From contig JADZBW010000049.1 of assembly GCA_020851885.1 (NCBI GenBank), forward strand, positions 1-5,159: a stretch of DNA of 5,159 nt, in the 5' to 3' direction. The position numbers and the translations under genes were made by a program. Under the pieces are notes generated by a model. That model made no database searches. It saw nothing but the letters and a program-made list of their open reading frames with translations, and had not been told where the DNA came from. The DNA comes from Fimbriimonadaceae bacterium (GTDB lineage: Bacteria > Armatimonadota > Fimbriimonadia > Fimbriimonadales > Fimbriimonadaceae). Below, in pieces: positions 1 to 5,159 of the stretch (within the stretch, counting starts at the first letter, position 1; the number at the start of each line of letters is the position of its first letter).

Positions 1-1
1 G

Positions 2-874
2 ACGTCGAAGATGGGGCGATACTGCCACTCTTCACCGGTTATCGACGGGGACCGGGTCTATGTGGGTAGCGCGGACGCCAATTTCTACTGTTTCGATACT
101 GGCGATGGCAAGGAGATCTGGCGCGCTAAAACGGAAGGTCCCGTCTACGCGTCGGCGGCAGTGGCCGGCGAAATCGTTTGCGTGGCCAGCGGCGACGGCC
201 ATTTCTATGGCTATGACAAGGCACCCGGGCAGGTTCGCTGGAGTTATGCCATGCCCGCCAGCAATACCGCATTTGCCCAGACCCACGCGGCGACCGATGG
301 CGAGCGTTTCTATATCGGCGCTTGGGACAGTCACCTCTATTCCCTCGACGCCAAGACTGGAGAACTTCGCTGGCGCCAACCTTGTTTTCCTCGAACGTTC
401 GCCTATTCCCCGGCGATCGGCGGCCCGTTGGTGGACAGCGGACTCGTGTATGTTCCCGCGAACGGGAATGGGCTGTTTTGTTTCGACGCGACGAGCGGAG
501 AACAGAAGTGGATGGTTTCCTCTCGAACCGATAAGTACGGCCATTCTTCACCGAGAATCCGAGACGGGAAAATCTATGTCGGCGGCCTTGGAGATCTCGG
601 GGAGTTGAGGTGCGTTTCTGCGGTCGATGGCTCGCTGATTTGGGTGGGTCGTACCGGTTCCGTCATTTACGATTCATCGCCCGCGATCGGGGATGGGTTT
701 GTCGCAATCGGCTCGGTTGGGTCGCTTCTGACCGTCTTCGACCTGGATACCGGTCAAAAGATCGCCCAGACCCGCCTGCCCGTCGGACATTTCTTGGCAT
801 CCCCCGCCGCCGAGGGGCGAATGATCTACGCGGGAACCTACTCCAATAGGGTGACCGCGTTCGAAGTCCTGTAA
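2..874 (+). CDS. PQQ-type beta-propeller repeat protein, 3' part (5' end outside window)
   Basis: The reading frame is open from the first bases of the window, so the ATG at 11 is probably internal and the true start lies upstream. About seven blade repeats of the PQQ/BamB-like type are visible, each built as SSPxIxDGxxYVGSxDxxLYxFDxxTGExxW. Counting from the ATG at 11, the blade-closing tryptophans are at residues 37, 77, 121, 167 and 211, with Ile251 in the sixth position. The 40-46 residue spacing is typical of this fold. The last blade ends in VTAFEVL directly before the stop, so the C-terminus is complete. An eight-bladed propeller would need about one more blade upstream. Such propellers serve as BamB-like outer-membrane assembly scaffolds, as quinoprotein dehydrogenases, or as binding domains fused to kinases. 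No dehydrogenase catalytic motif is visible here, so the function is unassigned. It reads in the same direction as the OsmC gene 51 bases downstream, and no terminator is seen between them. Confidence 0.85.
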   Translation, partial: TSKMGRYCHSSPVIDGDRVYVGSADANFYCFDTGDGKEIWRAKTEGPVYASAAVAGEIVCVASGDGHFYGYDKAPGQVRWSYAMPASNTAFAQTHAATDGERFYIGAWDSHLYSLDAKTGELRWRQPCFPRTFAYSPAIGGPLVDSGLVYVPANGNGLFCFDATSGEQKWMVSSRTDKYGHSSPRIRDGKIYVGGLGDLGELRCVSAVDGSLIWVGRTGSVIYDSSPAIGDGFVAIGSVGSLLTVFDLDTGQKIAQTRLPVGHFLASPAAEGRMIYAGTYSNRVTAFEVL

Positions 875-925
875 TTTGGATGCGTAAGTGGTCATGCCGA
901 CGCTCGGTAGGACCCATAATCAGGC

Positions 926-1345
926 GTGGTTACCGTTCATTGGCAAGGCGAATTGATTTTCAAGGCCGACACTCCGACCGGCAGCAGCCTCATGATGGAT
1001 GCCTATCCGGAGGAGGGACAGAAATCCAAAGGTCCGACGCCCGTGGAAGCGCTTCTGGCATCGATCGGCGCTTGCAGCGCGATGGATGTCGTGGCGATCT
1101 TGGTCAAGAAGCGTCAGGTAGTAACCGCCTACCGAGTTGAAGTGGAGGGAGTTCGGGCGCCGGTTGGCGAGTGGCCCAGGCCCTTCCTCGCTCTCACCGT
1201 CCGCCACATCCTGACCGGCAAGAATCTGGAACCTGATGCGGTGCAGCGCAGTATCGAGTTGACGGACGAGAAGTACTGCTCGGTCATCGCAACTCTTCGC
1301 GAAGCGCCGAAGGTCGAGAGCGTTTGGGTGATCGAAGAAGCCTAA
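926..1345 (+). CDS. OsmC-family protein (peroxide/thiol stress, YhfA-like)
   Basis: This 139-residue protein has the normal length and layout of the OsmC/Ohr superfamily. These are cytosolic thiol proteins, and many members reduce organic hydroperoxides. Both signature cysteines are present: Cys50 in LLASIGACSAMDVV (the C-x3-D helix motif) and Cys118 in DEKYCSVIATL. The segment KGPTPVEALLASIGAC matches the family's conserved central helix. The sequence resembles the YhfA/OsmC-like branch more than Ohr, so peroxidase activity is an inference from the family. The start is a GTG. An in-frame TAA at 917-919 rules out a longer protein, and the next in-frame ATG would remove the first beta strands. 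A GGTAGGA sequence at 906-912 is a possible but rather distant ribosome binding site. The gene lies 51 bases after the propeller gene and may be co-transcribed with it. A strong stem-loop follows its stop codon. Confidence 0.9.
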   Translation: MVTVHWQGELIFKADTPTGSSLMMDAYPEEGQKSKGPTPVEALLASIGACSAMDVVAILVKKRQVVTAYRVEVEGVRAPVGEWPRPFLALTVRHILTGKNLEPDAVQRSIELTDEKYCSVIATLREAPKVESVWVIEEA

Positions 1346-1351
1346 TCGAGA

Positions 1352-1385
1352 ATCAGGTTCACGAAGATAGCTTCGTGAACCTGAT
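1352..1385. terminator. Perfect 15-bp stem-loop between convergent genes, probable bidirectional terminator
   Basis: Bases 1352-1366 (ATCAGGTTCACGAAG) and 1371-1385 (CTTCGTGAACCTGAT) are exact reverse complements separated by a four-base loop, ATAG. The hairpin starts 7 bases after the OsmC stop and lies 17 bases beyond the end of the leftward exporter gene. It therefore sits where a shared terminator for two converging units is expected. On the plus strand it is followed by a moderately T-rich stretch (CTTTGTTGCTTATT, from 1390). On the minus strand the following sequence is not T-rich, so termination may be stronger in the plus direction. It could instead act as an mRNA 3'-end stabiliser. 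Confidence 0.8.
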
Positions 1386-1402
1386 CGACTTTGTTGCTTA
1401 TT

Positions 1403-2323
1403 CTACAGTCGGAAACCGAGAATTCCCTGATTGAAGAAGCTATTGAAGAATGCGGCCGAGCTGAGCAGTCTGCTGATTCGGTCGAGGTCGGGCGTCTTGG
1501 TTTCCGGAACGTAGACGATGTCTCCCGGACGTAGCGCGATATTCTGCGCCGAGTCGCCTTTGCGGATAAACCGGACGATGTCGACTTGAATGCGGTCGTA
1601 GATTCCGGGCATACCCGGTCGCTCGCGGATGATTAACGTCTTGCTTAGCCAGGATCGGGTTGGGATTTCGCCGCCCGCCTGAGCCAATGCATCTTGGACC
1701 GTCATCGGCTCTTTGTAGTTGAAAACTCCGGGCCTTGGAATCTGGCCAATGACCAACACCTTGTTGTTCGATTCCGGGATGCTCAGCATGTCACCGTCCT
1801 CGATGATGTAGTTCTGTGTGGTATCTCCCTTCTCGCTGATCGCGTAGAGGTCGATCGGGATGAGTTCGCTGCTATTCGCCCTTCGCAAGGTAGCACGACG
1901 CATATCGGCACGGTCGACCAATGGCCCTCCGGCGAAGGAAAGAAGCGTCATGAGATTGTCGCCCGGGCGCAGATCGTAAATTCCGGGTCGGTTGGCAAAT
2001 CCAATAACGGAGGCCTTGATGGTTCGGAAGTGGGTCACGATCACCGAGACCTTGGGGTCGCGCAATCGCAGCCGCTTGATGTATGCCTTTGCCAACTCCT
2101 TCTGGAGTTCGGAGACGGACATTCCTTCGACCATCATCGGCTCGAGGAACGGCGCCGTAAGCGTGCCATCCTTACCGATTGGAACCTCGGCGTTCACCTG
2201 AGCTTCGTTATAAATTTGAATTCTAACGACATCATCGGGCTTAAGCCGATACGGCTCTTGTTGGGCGAGCACAGTGGTGAACATCGCCAAGAGAAGACAT
2301 AGCCCTACGGCAAGTCGGTTCAT
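1403..2323 (-). CDS. Polysaccharide export protein (Wza-type, Poly_export + two SLBB domains)
   Basis: This is an outer-membrane-associated polysaccharide export protein of the Wza/GumB/KpsD type, which carries capsule or exopolysaccharide across the envelope. Counting from the ATG at 2323 (306 residues), an uncharged core follows MNR and ends VLAQQ around residue 20, a good signal peptide I site. There is no lipobox cysteine, so unlike E. coli Wza it is probably not a lipoprotein. Residues about 23-101 form the Poly_export domain (YRLKPDDVVRIQIY). Two SLBB repeats follow, about 102-183 (VIGFANRPGIYDLRPGDN) and about 188-273 (VIGQIPRPGVFNYKE), each closing with a GD-(M/I)-x-(S/Y)-(I/V)-P strand. 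The tail 277-306 is a hydrophobic, Phe-rich segment. The frame is open to a GTG at 2374, with another ATG at 2344. I prefer 2323 because GAGGA lies 8 bases upstream and the signal peptide is then canonical. It is the last gene of the leftward cluster. No polymerase, flippase or Wzc-like kinase gene is in view. Confidence 0.88.
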   Translation of the reverse strand: MNRLAVGLCLLLAMFTTVLAQQEPYRLKPDDVVRIQIYNEAQVNAEVPIGKDGTLTAPFLEPMMVEGMSVSELQKELAKAYIKRLRLRDPKVSVIVTHFRTIKASVIGFANRPGIYDLRPGDNLMTLLSFAGGPLVDRADMRRATLRRANSSELIPIDLYAISEKGDTTQNYIIEDGDMLSIPESNNKVLVIGQIPRPGVFNYKEPMTVQDALAQAGGEIPTRSWLSKTLIIRERPGMPGIYDRIQVDIVRFIRKGDSAQNIALRPGDIVYVPETKTPDLDRISRLLSSAAFFNSFFNQGILGFRL

Positions 2324-2331
2324 CGCCTGCA

Positions 2332-2336
2332 TCCTC
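2332..2336 (-). promoter_or_regulatory. Ribosome binding site that favours the 2323 start of the exporter gene
   Basis: On the minus strand GAGGA lies 8 bases before the ATG at 2323, which is ideal spacing. The competing starts, GTG at 2374 and ATG at 2344, have weaker AGG-containing sequences upstream (TAGGTA and TAGG). The choice among them is therefore a preference rather than a certainty. Confidence 0.4.
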
Positions 2337-2394
2337 AATCGCATTCCATGCCTACCTATTCGAGTCGAACTCACGCAGTGTACCTACCTTGGTT

Positions 2395-3090
2395 TCACTC
2401 CGATGCGCGAGCGCGACGGACTCCTTCGATCACTATTGTAACTTCACCTTTGCGGGGAACGGCGTGTTCATCGGGAATTATCGGCATTTTCGCGCGAAAT
2501 ACTTGCTCGTGCAGCTTGGTCATTTCGCGACAAATCGCGTACCGACGGGGCCCCAGAACCTCAAATGCCACCTTCAGCAGCGCCTCAAAGCGGTAGGGAG
2601 ACTCGAAAAGCACCAATGTGAGCGGGGAATCGCGAAATGGCTCAAGTTCTCCACGAATGGCGCCGGCCTTGCGACCAAGGAAACCTAAGAAAGCGAACCG
2701 CTGGCCAAAGAAACCGCTCAACATGAGCGCACCCGTCACGGCACTCGGACCTGGTATCGCGAGGACTGGGATTTCGGAGTCGAGGCAGGCATCGCATAGG
2801 AGGGAGCCGGGATCGGAGATGACCGGCGAACCCCCGTCGGTAACGAGCGCCGCATTGGCTCCGTCTTCGATTTCTTGGCGATACCGTTCAACGGACTGCG
2901 GATTCGTATGGTCGTTGAGGACCCGCATCGGCTTACGGATACCCAGGTGAATTTGGAGTTTGCCGCTGACCCTTGTGTCTTCGACCAGCCAAAAATCCGC
3001 CGCCCCGAGCGCTTCCGCGGCTCGAGGCGACAAGTCAGACAAGTTGCCAATGGGAGTGGCGATCAGCGTGAGCTTGCCAACTCCTTCCAT
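2395..3090 (-). CDS. rsmI: 16S rRNA (cytidine(1402)-2'-O)-methyltransferase RsmI
   Basis: RsmI is a cytosolic SAM-dependent tetrapyrrole-methylase-fold enzyme that 2'-O-methylates C1402 in the 30S decoding centre. All the diagnostic motifs occur in order: ATPIGNLSDLSPRA (11-24), LVEDTRVSGKL (35-45), TDGGSPVISDPG (84-95), IPGPSAVTGAL (112-122), LFESPYR (161-167), CREMTKLHE (187-195) and GEVTIVIEG (215-223). At 231 residues it is shorter than the usual roughly 280-residue protein. It ends just after the methylase domain, so the small C-terminal helical domain of E. coli-type RsmI is missing. Several motifs are slightly divergent (TDGGSP for the common SDAGTP, ESPYR for EAPHR). The ATG begins 3 bases after the stop of the upstream SurA-like gene. 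It has no clear Shine-Dalgarno ahead of it, which suggests translational coupling. The exporter gene follows 20-71 bases downstream, depending on its start. Confidence 0.93.
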   Translation of the reverse strand: MEGVGKLTLIATPIGNLSDLSPRAAEALGAADFWLVEDTRVSGKLQIHLGIRKPMRVLNDHTNPQSVERYRQEIEDGANAALVTDGGSPVISDPGSLLCDACLDSEIPVLAIPGPSAVTGALMLSGFFGQRFAFLGFLGRKAGAIRGELEPFRDSPLTLVLFESPYRFEALLKVAFEVLGPRRYAICREMTKLHEQVFRAKMPIIPDEHAVPRKGEVTIVIEGVRRARASE

Positions 3091-3093
3091 AAG

Positions 3094-4830
3094 CTATTTC
3101 TTCTTGCCTGCTTTCTCTTTTTCAAGCTCGGCCTTGGTCTTCACTTCCTTGGCGGATTCGGCCCGAGCGGCCTTGTCGGCAGCTTCGGCTTCCTTGCGAG
3201 CCTGTTCATCGGCGGCTTTGGTTTCGGCGTCGATCTTGTCCTGGCCCTTCTTGGTATTGACCCATTCAGATTGGAGGTCTTGGATCGTCTTGGCCTGCGC
3301 CTCGGTCAAGAGATTTGCATCCTTGCCTTCTTTGAGAAGCTTGTTGATTCGACTGTAAAGGCTTTGCCCCTGGACATCGATCACCGAAACGTTCGCGTTG
3401 GCGGCGCTTTCAAGCTCGGAGAAGAAGTCGTCCTTCTTCTTCTCTTTCAAGAAGATCTCGGCCAATTCGAGGCGTAGGGAAACGTCTTCGTGGTCTTCGA
3501 GGAAGTTGCGAATGACCTCGGCTTTCTCGGCATTCAACTTCGACTTTTCCGTGGGAGAGGCGTCGTCGTAGACCTGGCCGAACACGACATACGCCACGAG
3601 GTTGGCGAGGCGGGCGCCGATTGGGTTGTTGCTAAGGGAAGCTTCCTGGGCGGATTTGAGAATTTCTTTCAGTTTTTGCGACTTCTCGGCAGGCGTCAGG
3701 GGATCGGACATGGTGCGCCCAAAGTCGTAAAGTAACTTGTAGACGCCTTCCTTCCACTCGATATTGCCGGTCTTCTGCATCTCGGCCAATTCACCTTGTA
3801 GCTTGGCTGCCGCTTTCGTGGTGGCCATCGAATCCCGGTAAGTCGCTTTCTTCTTGTCGAAGTCCTTTGGCAGTTCGGACTTGACCGAAAGGAGCTTGTA
3901 GATCGTGATGGTTGGACCCGTCTTGACAAGGTCGCTGACTTGCCCGGGTTTAAGATCGGCCAACGGCCGATAGGGTGCAAATCCGTCGATTGTCGTTCGG
4001 GCGATCTTGCTCGTCATGTCTTGGAGTTTCTTGCCCTTCACTGGTTCGTCGTTGGAATAGCGCTGGATTGCGGTTTCGAACGGCGTGCCGGCCTTCAACT
4101 CCTCCTGAGCTTTTTTGGCCACGGCGGCCGTGTCGCCTTTGCTGAGAGTGATCTTCTTGAATTCGAAGTTGTCGTATGCCTTCTTCAGGTCTTCATCCGA
4201 GAGGGTGATCGTCTTCTTGATCGCGTCCATCAGAGGCTGATTGACGGCCATCGCGGCGAATGGCATCCGCAAGTCTGGCATCGCAAGCTTCTGCTTGTAA
4301 GTCTCCAACGCTTCGGCACGGGCATCGGACATCTCCTTCCCGGTGGCTTTCTTGAACGCCTTGGCAAAATCCGCCTCCGTAGCCGTCGCCGCCAGTTTCT
4401 TCTGGGTGATGAGCTGCTGTTTGACGTTGTTGAATTCGTCGGTTAGGCCGCCGTCGATCATCTTGAGAATCTGATCGTCGCTTGGCTCCACACCGTACTT
4501 CTTCGCCAATTGGAGCATGTACGCGTACCCGATCGAACTGGAGACCGCGCTGCCCTCGATTTGGAGCTGGAATTGCGGCGGAAGATTGTCCATCGTGCCG
4601 TACATCTTGGCGGCAGATTCGACTTCACTCCGGATCAGTCGATCGGTGACGGTGAATTCACCAATCTTAGCGACCGGCGTCTCGGTTTCGAGACCAGTAA
4701 CATCGCGAAATCTCTCGGCTCGACTGCATTGGGCGAAGCTCGTAAAGACGACCCCCAGCACCATGAGAATGGAAACGGTCCAGACACAGCCTTTGTTCTG
4801 GAGAAGTTCATGAACTTTACTTATGGACAA
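3094..4830 (-). CDS. Membrane-anchored SurA/PpiC-like folding factor with helical and lysine-rich C-terminal extension
   Basis: Numbering is from the TTG at 4830 (578 residues). Residues 15-34 (CVWTVSILMVLGVVFTSFAQ) form a transmembrane anchor or uncleaved signal; there is no proper lipobox. Residues about 50-210 resemble the SurA/PrsA N-terminal chaperone region (PVAKIGEFTVTDRLIRSEV, then PSDDQILKMI and LSDEDLKKAYDN). A parvulin-like domain spans about 220-317 (GTPFETAIQRYSND at 248-261, then ADLKPGQVSDLVKTGP). Its usual HIL and terminal GxHI histidines are absent, so isomerase activity is doubtful. Residues about 379-502 are helical and TPR-like (DVSLRLELAEIFLKEKKKDDF). The tail 524-578 is Lys/Ala/Glu-rich, probably coiled coil, ending AGKKK. 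The likely role is chaperoning exported proteins at the periplasmic face of the inner membrane; the role is inferred. Both candidate starts are TTG. I chose 4830 over 4848 because AGGTGA lies 7 bases upstream of it, whereas 4848 has no ribosome binding site. It is the first gene of the leftward cluster. Confidence 0.8.
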   Translation of the reverse strand: MSISKVHELLQNKGCVWTVSILMVLGVVFTSFAQCSRAERFRDVTGLETETPVAKIGEFTVTDRLIRSEVESAAKMYGTMDNLPPQFQLQIEGSAVSSSIGYAYMLQLAKKYGVEPSDDQILKMIDGGLTDEFNNVKQQLITQKKLAATATEADFAKAFKKATGKEMSDARAEALETYKQKLAMPDLRMPFAAMAVNQPLMDAIKKTITLSDEDLKKAYDNFEFKKITLSKGDTAAVAKKAQEELKAGTPFETAIQRYSNDEPVKGKKLQDMTSKIARTTIDGFAPYRPLADLKPGQVSDLVKTGPTITIYKLLSVKSELPKDFDKKKATYRDSMATTKAAAKLQGELAEMQKTGNIEWKEGVYKLLYDFGRTMSDPLTPAEKSQKLKEILKSAQEASLSNNPIGARLANLVAYVVFGQVYDDASPTEKSKLNAEKAEVIRNFLEDHEDVSLRLELAEIFLKEKKKDDFFSELESAANANVSVIDVQGQSLYSRINKLLKEGKDANLLTEAQAKTIQDLQSEWVNTKKGQDKIDAETKAADEQARKEAEAADKAARAESAKEVKTKAELEKEKAGKKK

Positions 4831-4837
4831 CGACTCT

Positions 4838-4843
4838 TCACCT
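4838..4843 (-). promoter_or_regulatory. Ribosome binding site that decides the TTG start of the SurA-like gene
   Basis: AGGTGA on the minus strand lies 7 bases before the TTG at 4830. The frame continues upstream only to a TGA at 4876-4878. The only conventional alternative start is another TTG at 4848, which is preceded by a C-rich stretch without any Shine-Dalgarno. No in-frame ATG or GTG exists ahead of the membrane anchor. Confidence 0.5.
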
Positions 4844-4914
4844 GCCAACGATGGGGAACGAATATTATGGCACGATCAGTTCCCCTAGACGGTTGACCGC
4901 TCGTCGTATGGTGC

Positions 4915-4942
4915 TTGACATGTAGACAAAGTGATGTATAAT
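4915..4942 (+). promoter_or_regulatory. lexA promoter, near-consensus sigma-70 type
   Basis: A perfect -35 hexamer TTGACA (4915-4920) and a perfect -10 hexamer TATAAT (4937-4942) are separated by 16 bases, one below the optimum. Transcription should begin near 4949-4950, giving a leader of about 25 bases before the lexA ATG. An unmodified promoter this strong would be expected to need repression, which fits LexA autoregulation. Perfect matches to both hexamers are rare by chance. Confidence 0.85.
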
Positions 4943-4963
4943 GTGGAAAACTCTCACGGTTCG

Positions 4964-4970
4964 AAGGAGA
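4964..4970 (+). promoter_or_regulatory. Strong Shine-Dalgarno of lexA
   Basis: AAGGAGA ends 4 bases before the ATG at 4975 and is a near-perfect match to the anti-Shine-Dalgarno sequence. It fixes the lexA start, which also gives the normal short lead-in to the LTxRQ motif. Confidence 0.85.
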
Positions 4971-4974
4971 AGTT

Positions 4975-5159
4975 ATGGCGAAGGGACTCACAAACAGGCA
5001 GGAGATGATCCTCCAATACGTGCTGGACTACGTTCAGCGAGAAGGGTATCCACCGTCGATCAGGGAGATCGGCGCGAACTTCAAAATCGGGTCCTTGCGG
5101 GGGGTAACGGTCCACCTGGATGCACTGGAGAAGAAGGGATACATCTCCCGATCCAACAC
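4975..5159 (+). CDS. lexA: LexA repressor, N-terminal DNA-binding domain (3' end outside window)
   Basis: LexA represses SOS genes and cleaves itself when stimulated by RecA filaments. The 61 complete codons visible make the winged-helix domain. LTNRQEMILQYVLDYV (5-20) is helix 1, and REGYPPSIREIG (22-33) is the highly conserved LexA signature. FKIGSLRGVTVHLDALEKKGYISR (36-59) holds the recognition helix and wing. The conserved G-Y-P-P-S-x-R-E-I and H-L-x-x-L-E-x-K-G-Y-I residues are all present. The cleavage site and Ser/Lys protease domain lie beyond the right edge, so intactness cannot be judged. The recognition region (IGSLRGVTVHL) differs from E. coli LexA, so its operator is probably not the E. 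coli CTGT-N8-ACAG box. It is divergent from the SurA-like gene. Confidence 0.95.
   Translation, partial: MAKGLTNRQEMILQYVLDYVQREGYPPSIREIGANFKIGSLRGVTVHLDALEKKGYISRSN

Noticed and set aside
875..925. The short gap before the OsmC gene, inspected for a promoter, terminator or small gene.
   Set aside because: No hairpin, paired -35/-10 hexamers or small open frame with a ribosome binding site stand out in these 51 bases.
1694..2302. A 202-codon plus-strand open frame opposite the exporter gene.
   Set aside because: It lies wholly antisense to a well-supported Poly_export/SLBB protein and has no family resemblance.
2488..2499. Perfect 12-base palindrome TTTCGCGCGAAA.
   Set aside because: It lies inside rsmI and encodes part of the conserved reading frame (Phe-Arg-Ala-Lys). 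No second copy or regulatory context is seen, so it is probably chance.
2875..3477. A 200-codon open frame on the plus strand, rich in Phe, Leu and Gly, resembling a membrane protein.
   Set aside because: It is antisense to the Lys/Glu/Ala-rich tail of the SurA-like gene and to the start of rsmI. AAG and GAA codons read backwards give Leu and Phe, which explains the hydrophobicity. It crosses a real gene boundary and has no recognisable domain.
3940..4446. A 168-codon plus-strand open frame opposite the SurA-like gene.
   Set aside because: It is the antisense shadow of a real coding region, and no homology is recognised.
4864..4869. CATAAT on the minus strand as a -10 element for the SurA-like gene.
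   Set aside because: It is well placed for the 4830 start (leader of about 27 bases), but no acceptable -35 sequence lies 16-18 bases upstream. It is too weak to annotate as a promoter.
4959..4966. GTTCGAAG next to the lexA Shine-Dalgarno as a Bacillus-type SOS box half-site.
   Set aside because: The partner CGAAC at the required four-base spacing is missing, and TTCGAA alone is a common palindrome.

Overview
The window looks like ordinary chromosomal DNA from a diderm (Gram-negative-type) bacterium, fairly GC-rich and densely coding. The diderm inference rests on a Wza-type polysaccharide export protein and a SurA-type periplasmic folding factor. The phylum cannot be fixed from the sequence alone. 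The LexA recognition-helix region is not the proteobacterial type, and Armatimonadota (Fimbriimonas-like) is only a guess. I see no insertion sequence, tRNA, rRNA, CRISPR array or phage gene.

Layout: positions 2-874 (+) hold the 3' part of a PQQ-type beta-propeller protein that runs in from the left edge. After 51 bases comes an OsmC-family protein (926-1345, +). A perfect 15-bp stem-loop (1352-1385) separates this rightward pair from a leftward three-gene cluster. In transcription order (right to left) that cluster is a membrane-anchored SurA/PpiC-like protein (about 4830-3094), the 16S rRNA methyltransferase RsmI (3090-2395) and a polysaccharide export protein (about 2323-1403). The first two are 3 bases apart and the third follows closely, so they are probably one operon. 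A short divergent region (4849-4974) then leads into lexA (+), cut by the right edge and preceded by a near-consensus sigma-70 promoter and a strong Shine-Dalgarno.

Functionally, the leftward cluster pairs two cell-envelope proteins (a periplasmic folding factor and a capsule/exopolysaccharide exporter) with a ribosome-modification enzyme. The OsmC protein (peroxide or thiol stress) and LexA (SOS response) are stress-related but lie in separate transcription units.

I did not find a new defence, mobile or RNA-based system here. The most interesting points are the apparent loss of parvulin signature histidines in the SurA-like protein, its helical and lysine-rich C-terminal extension, the aromatic C-terminal tail of the exporter, and a weak candidate operator overlapping the lexA -35 element.
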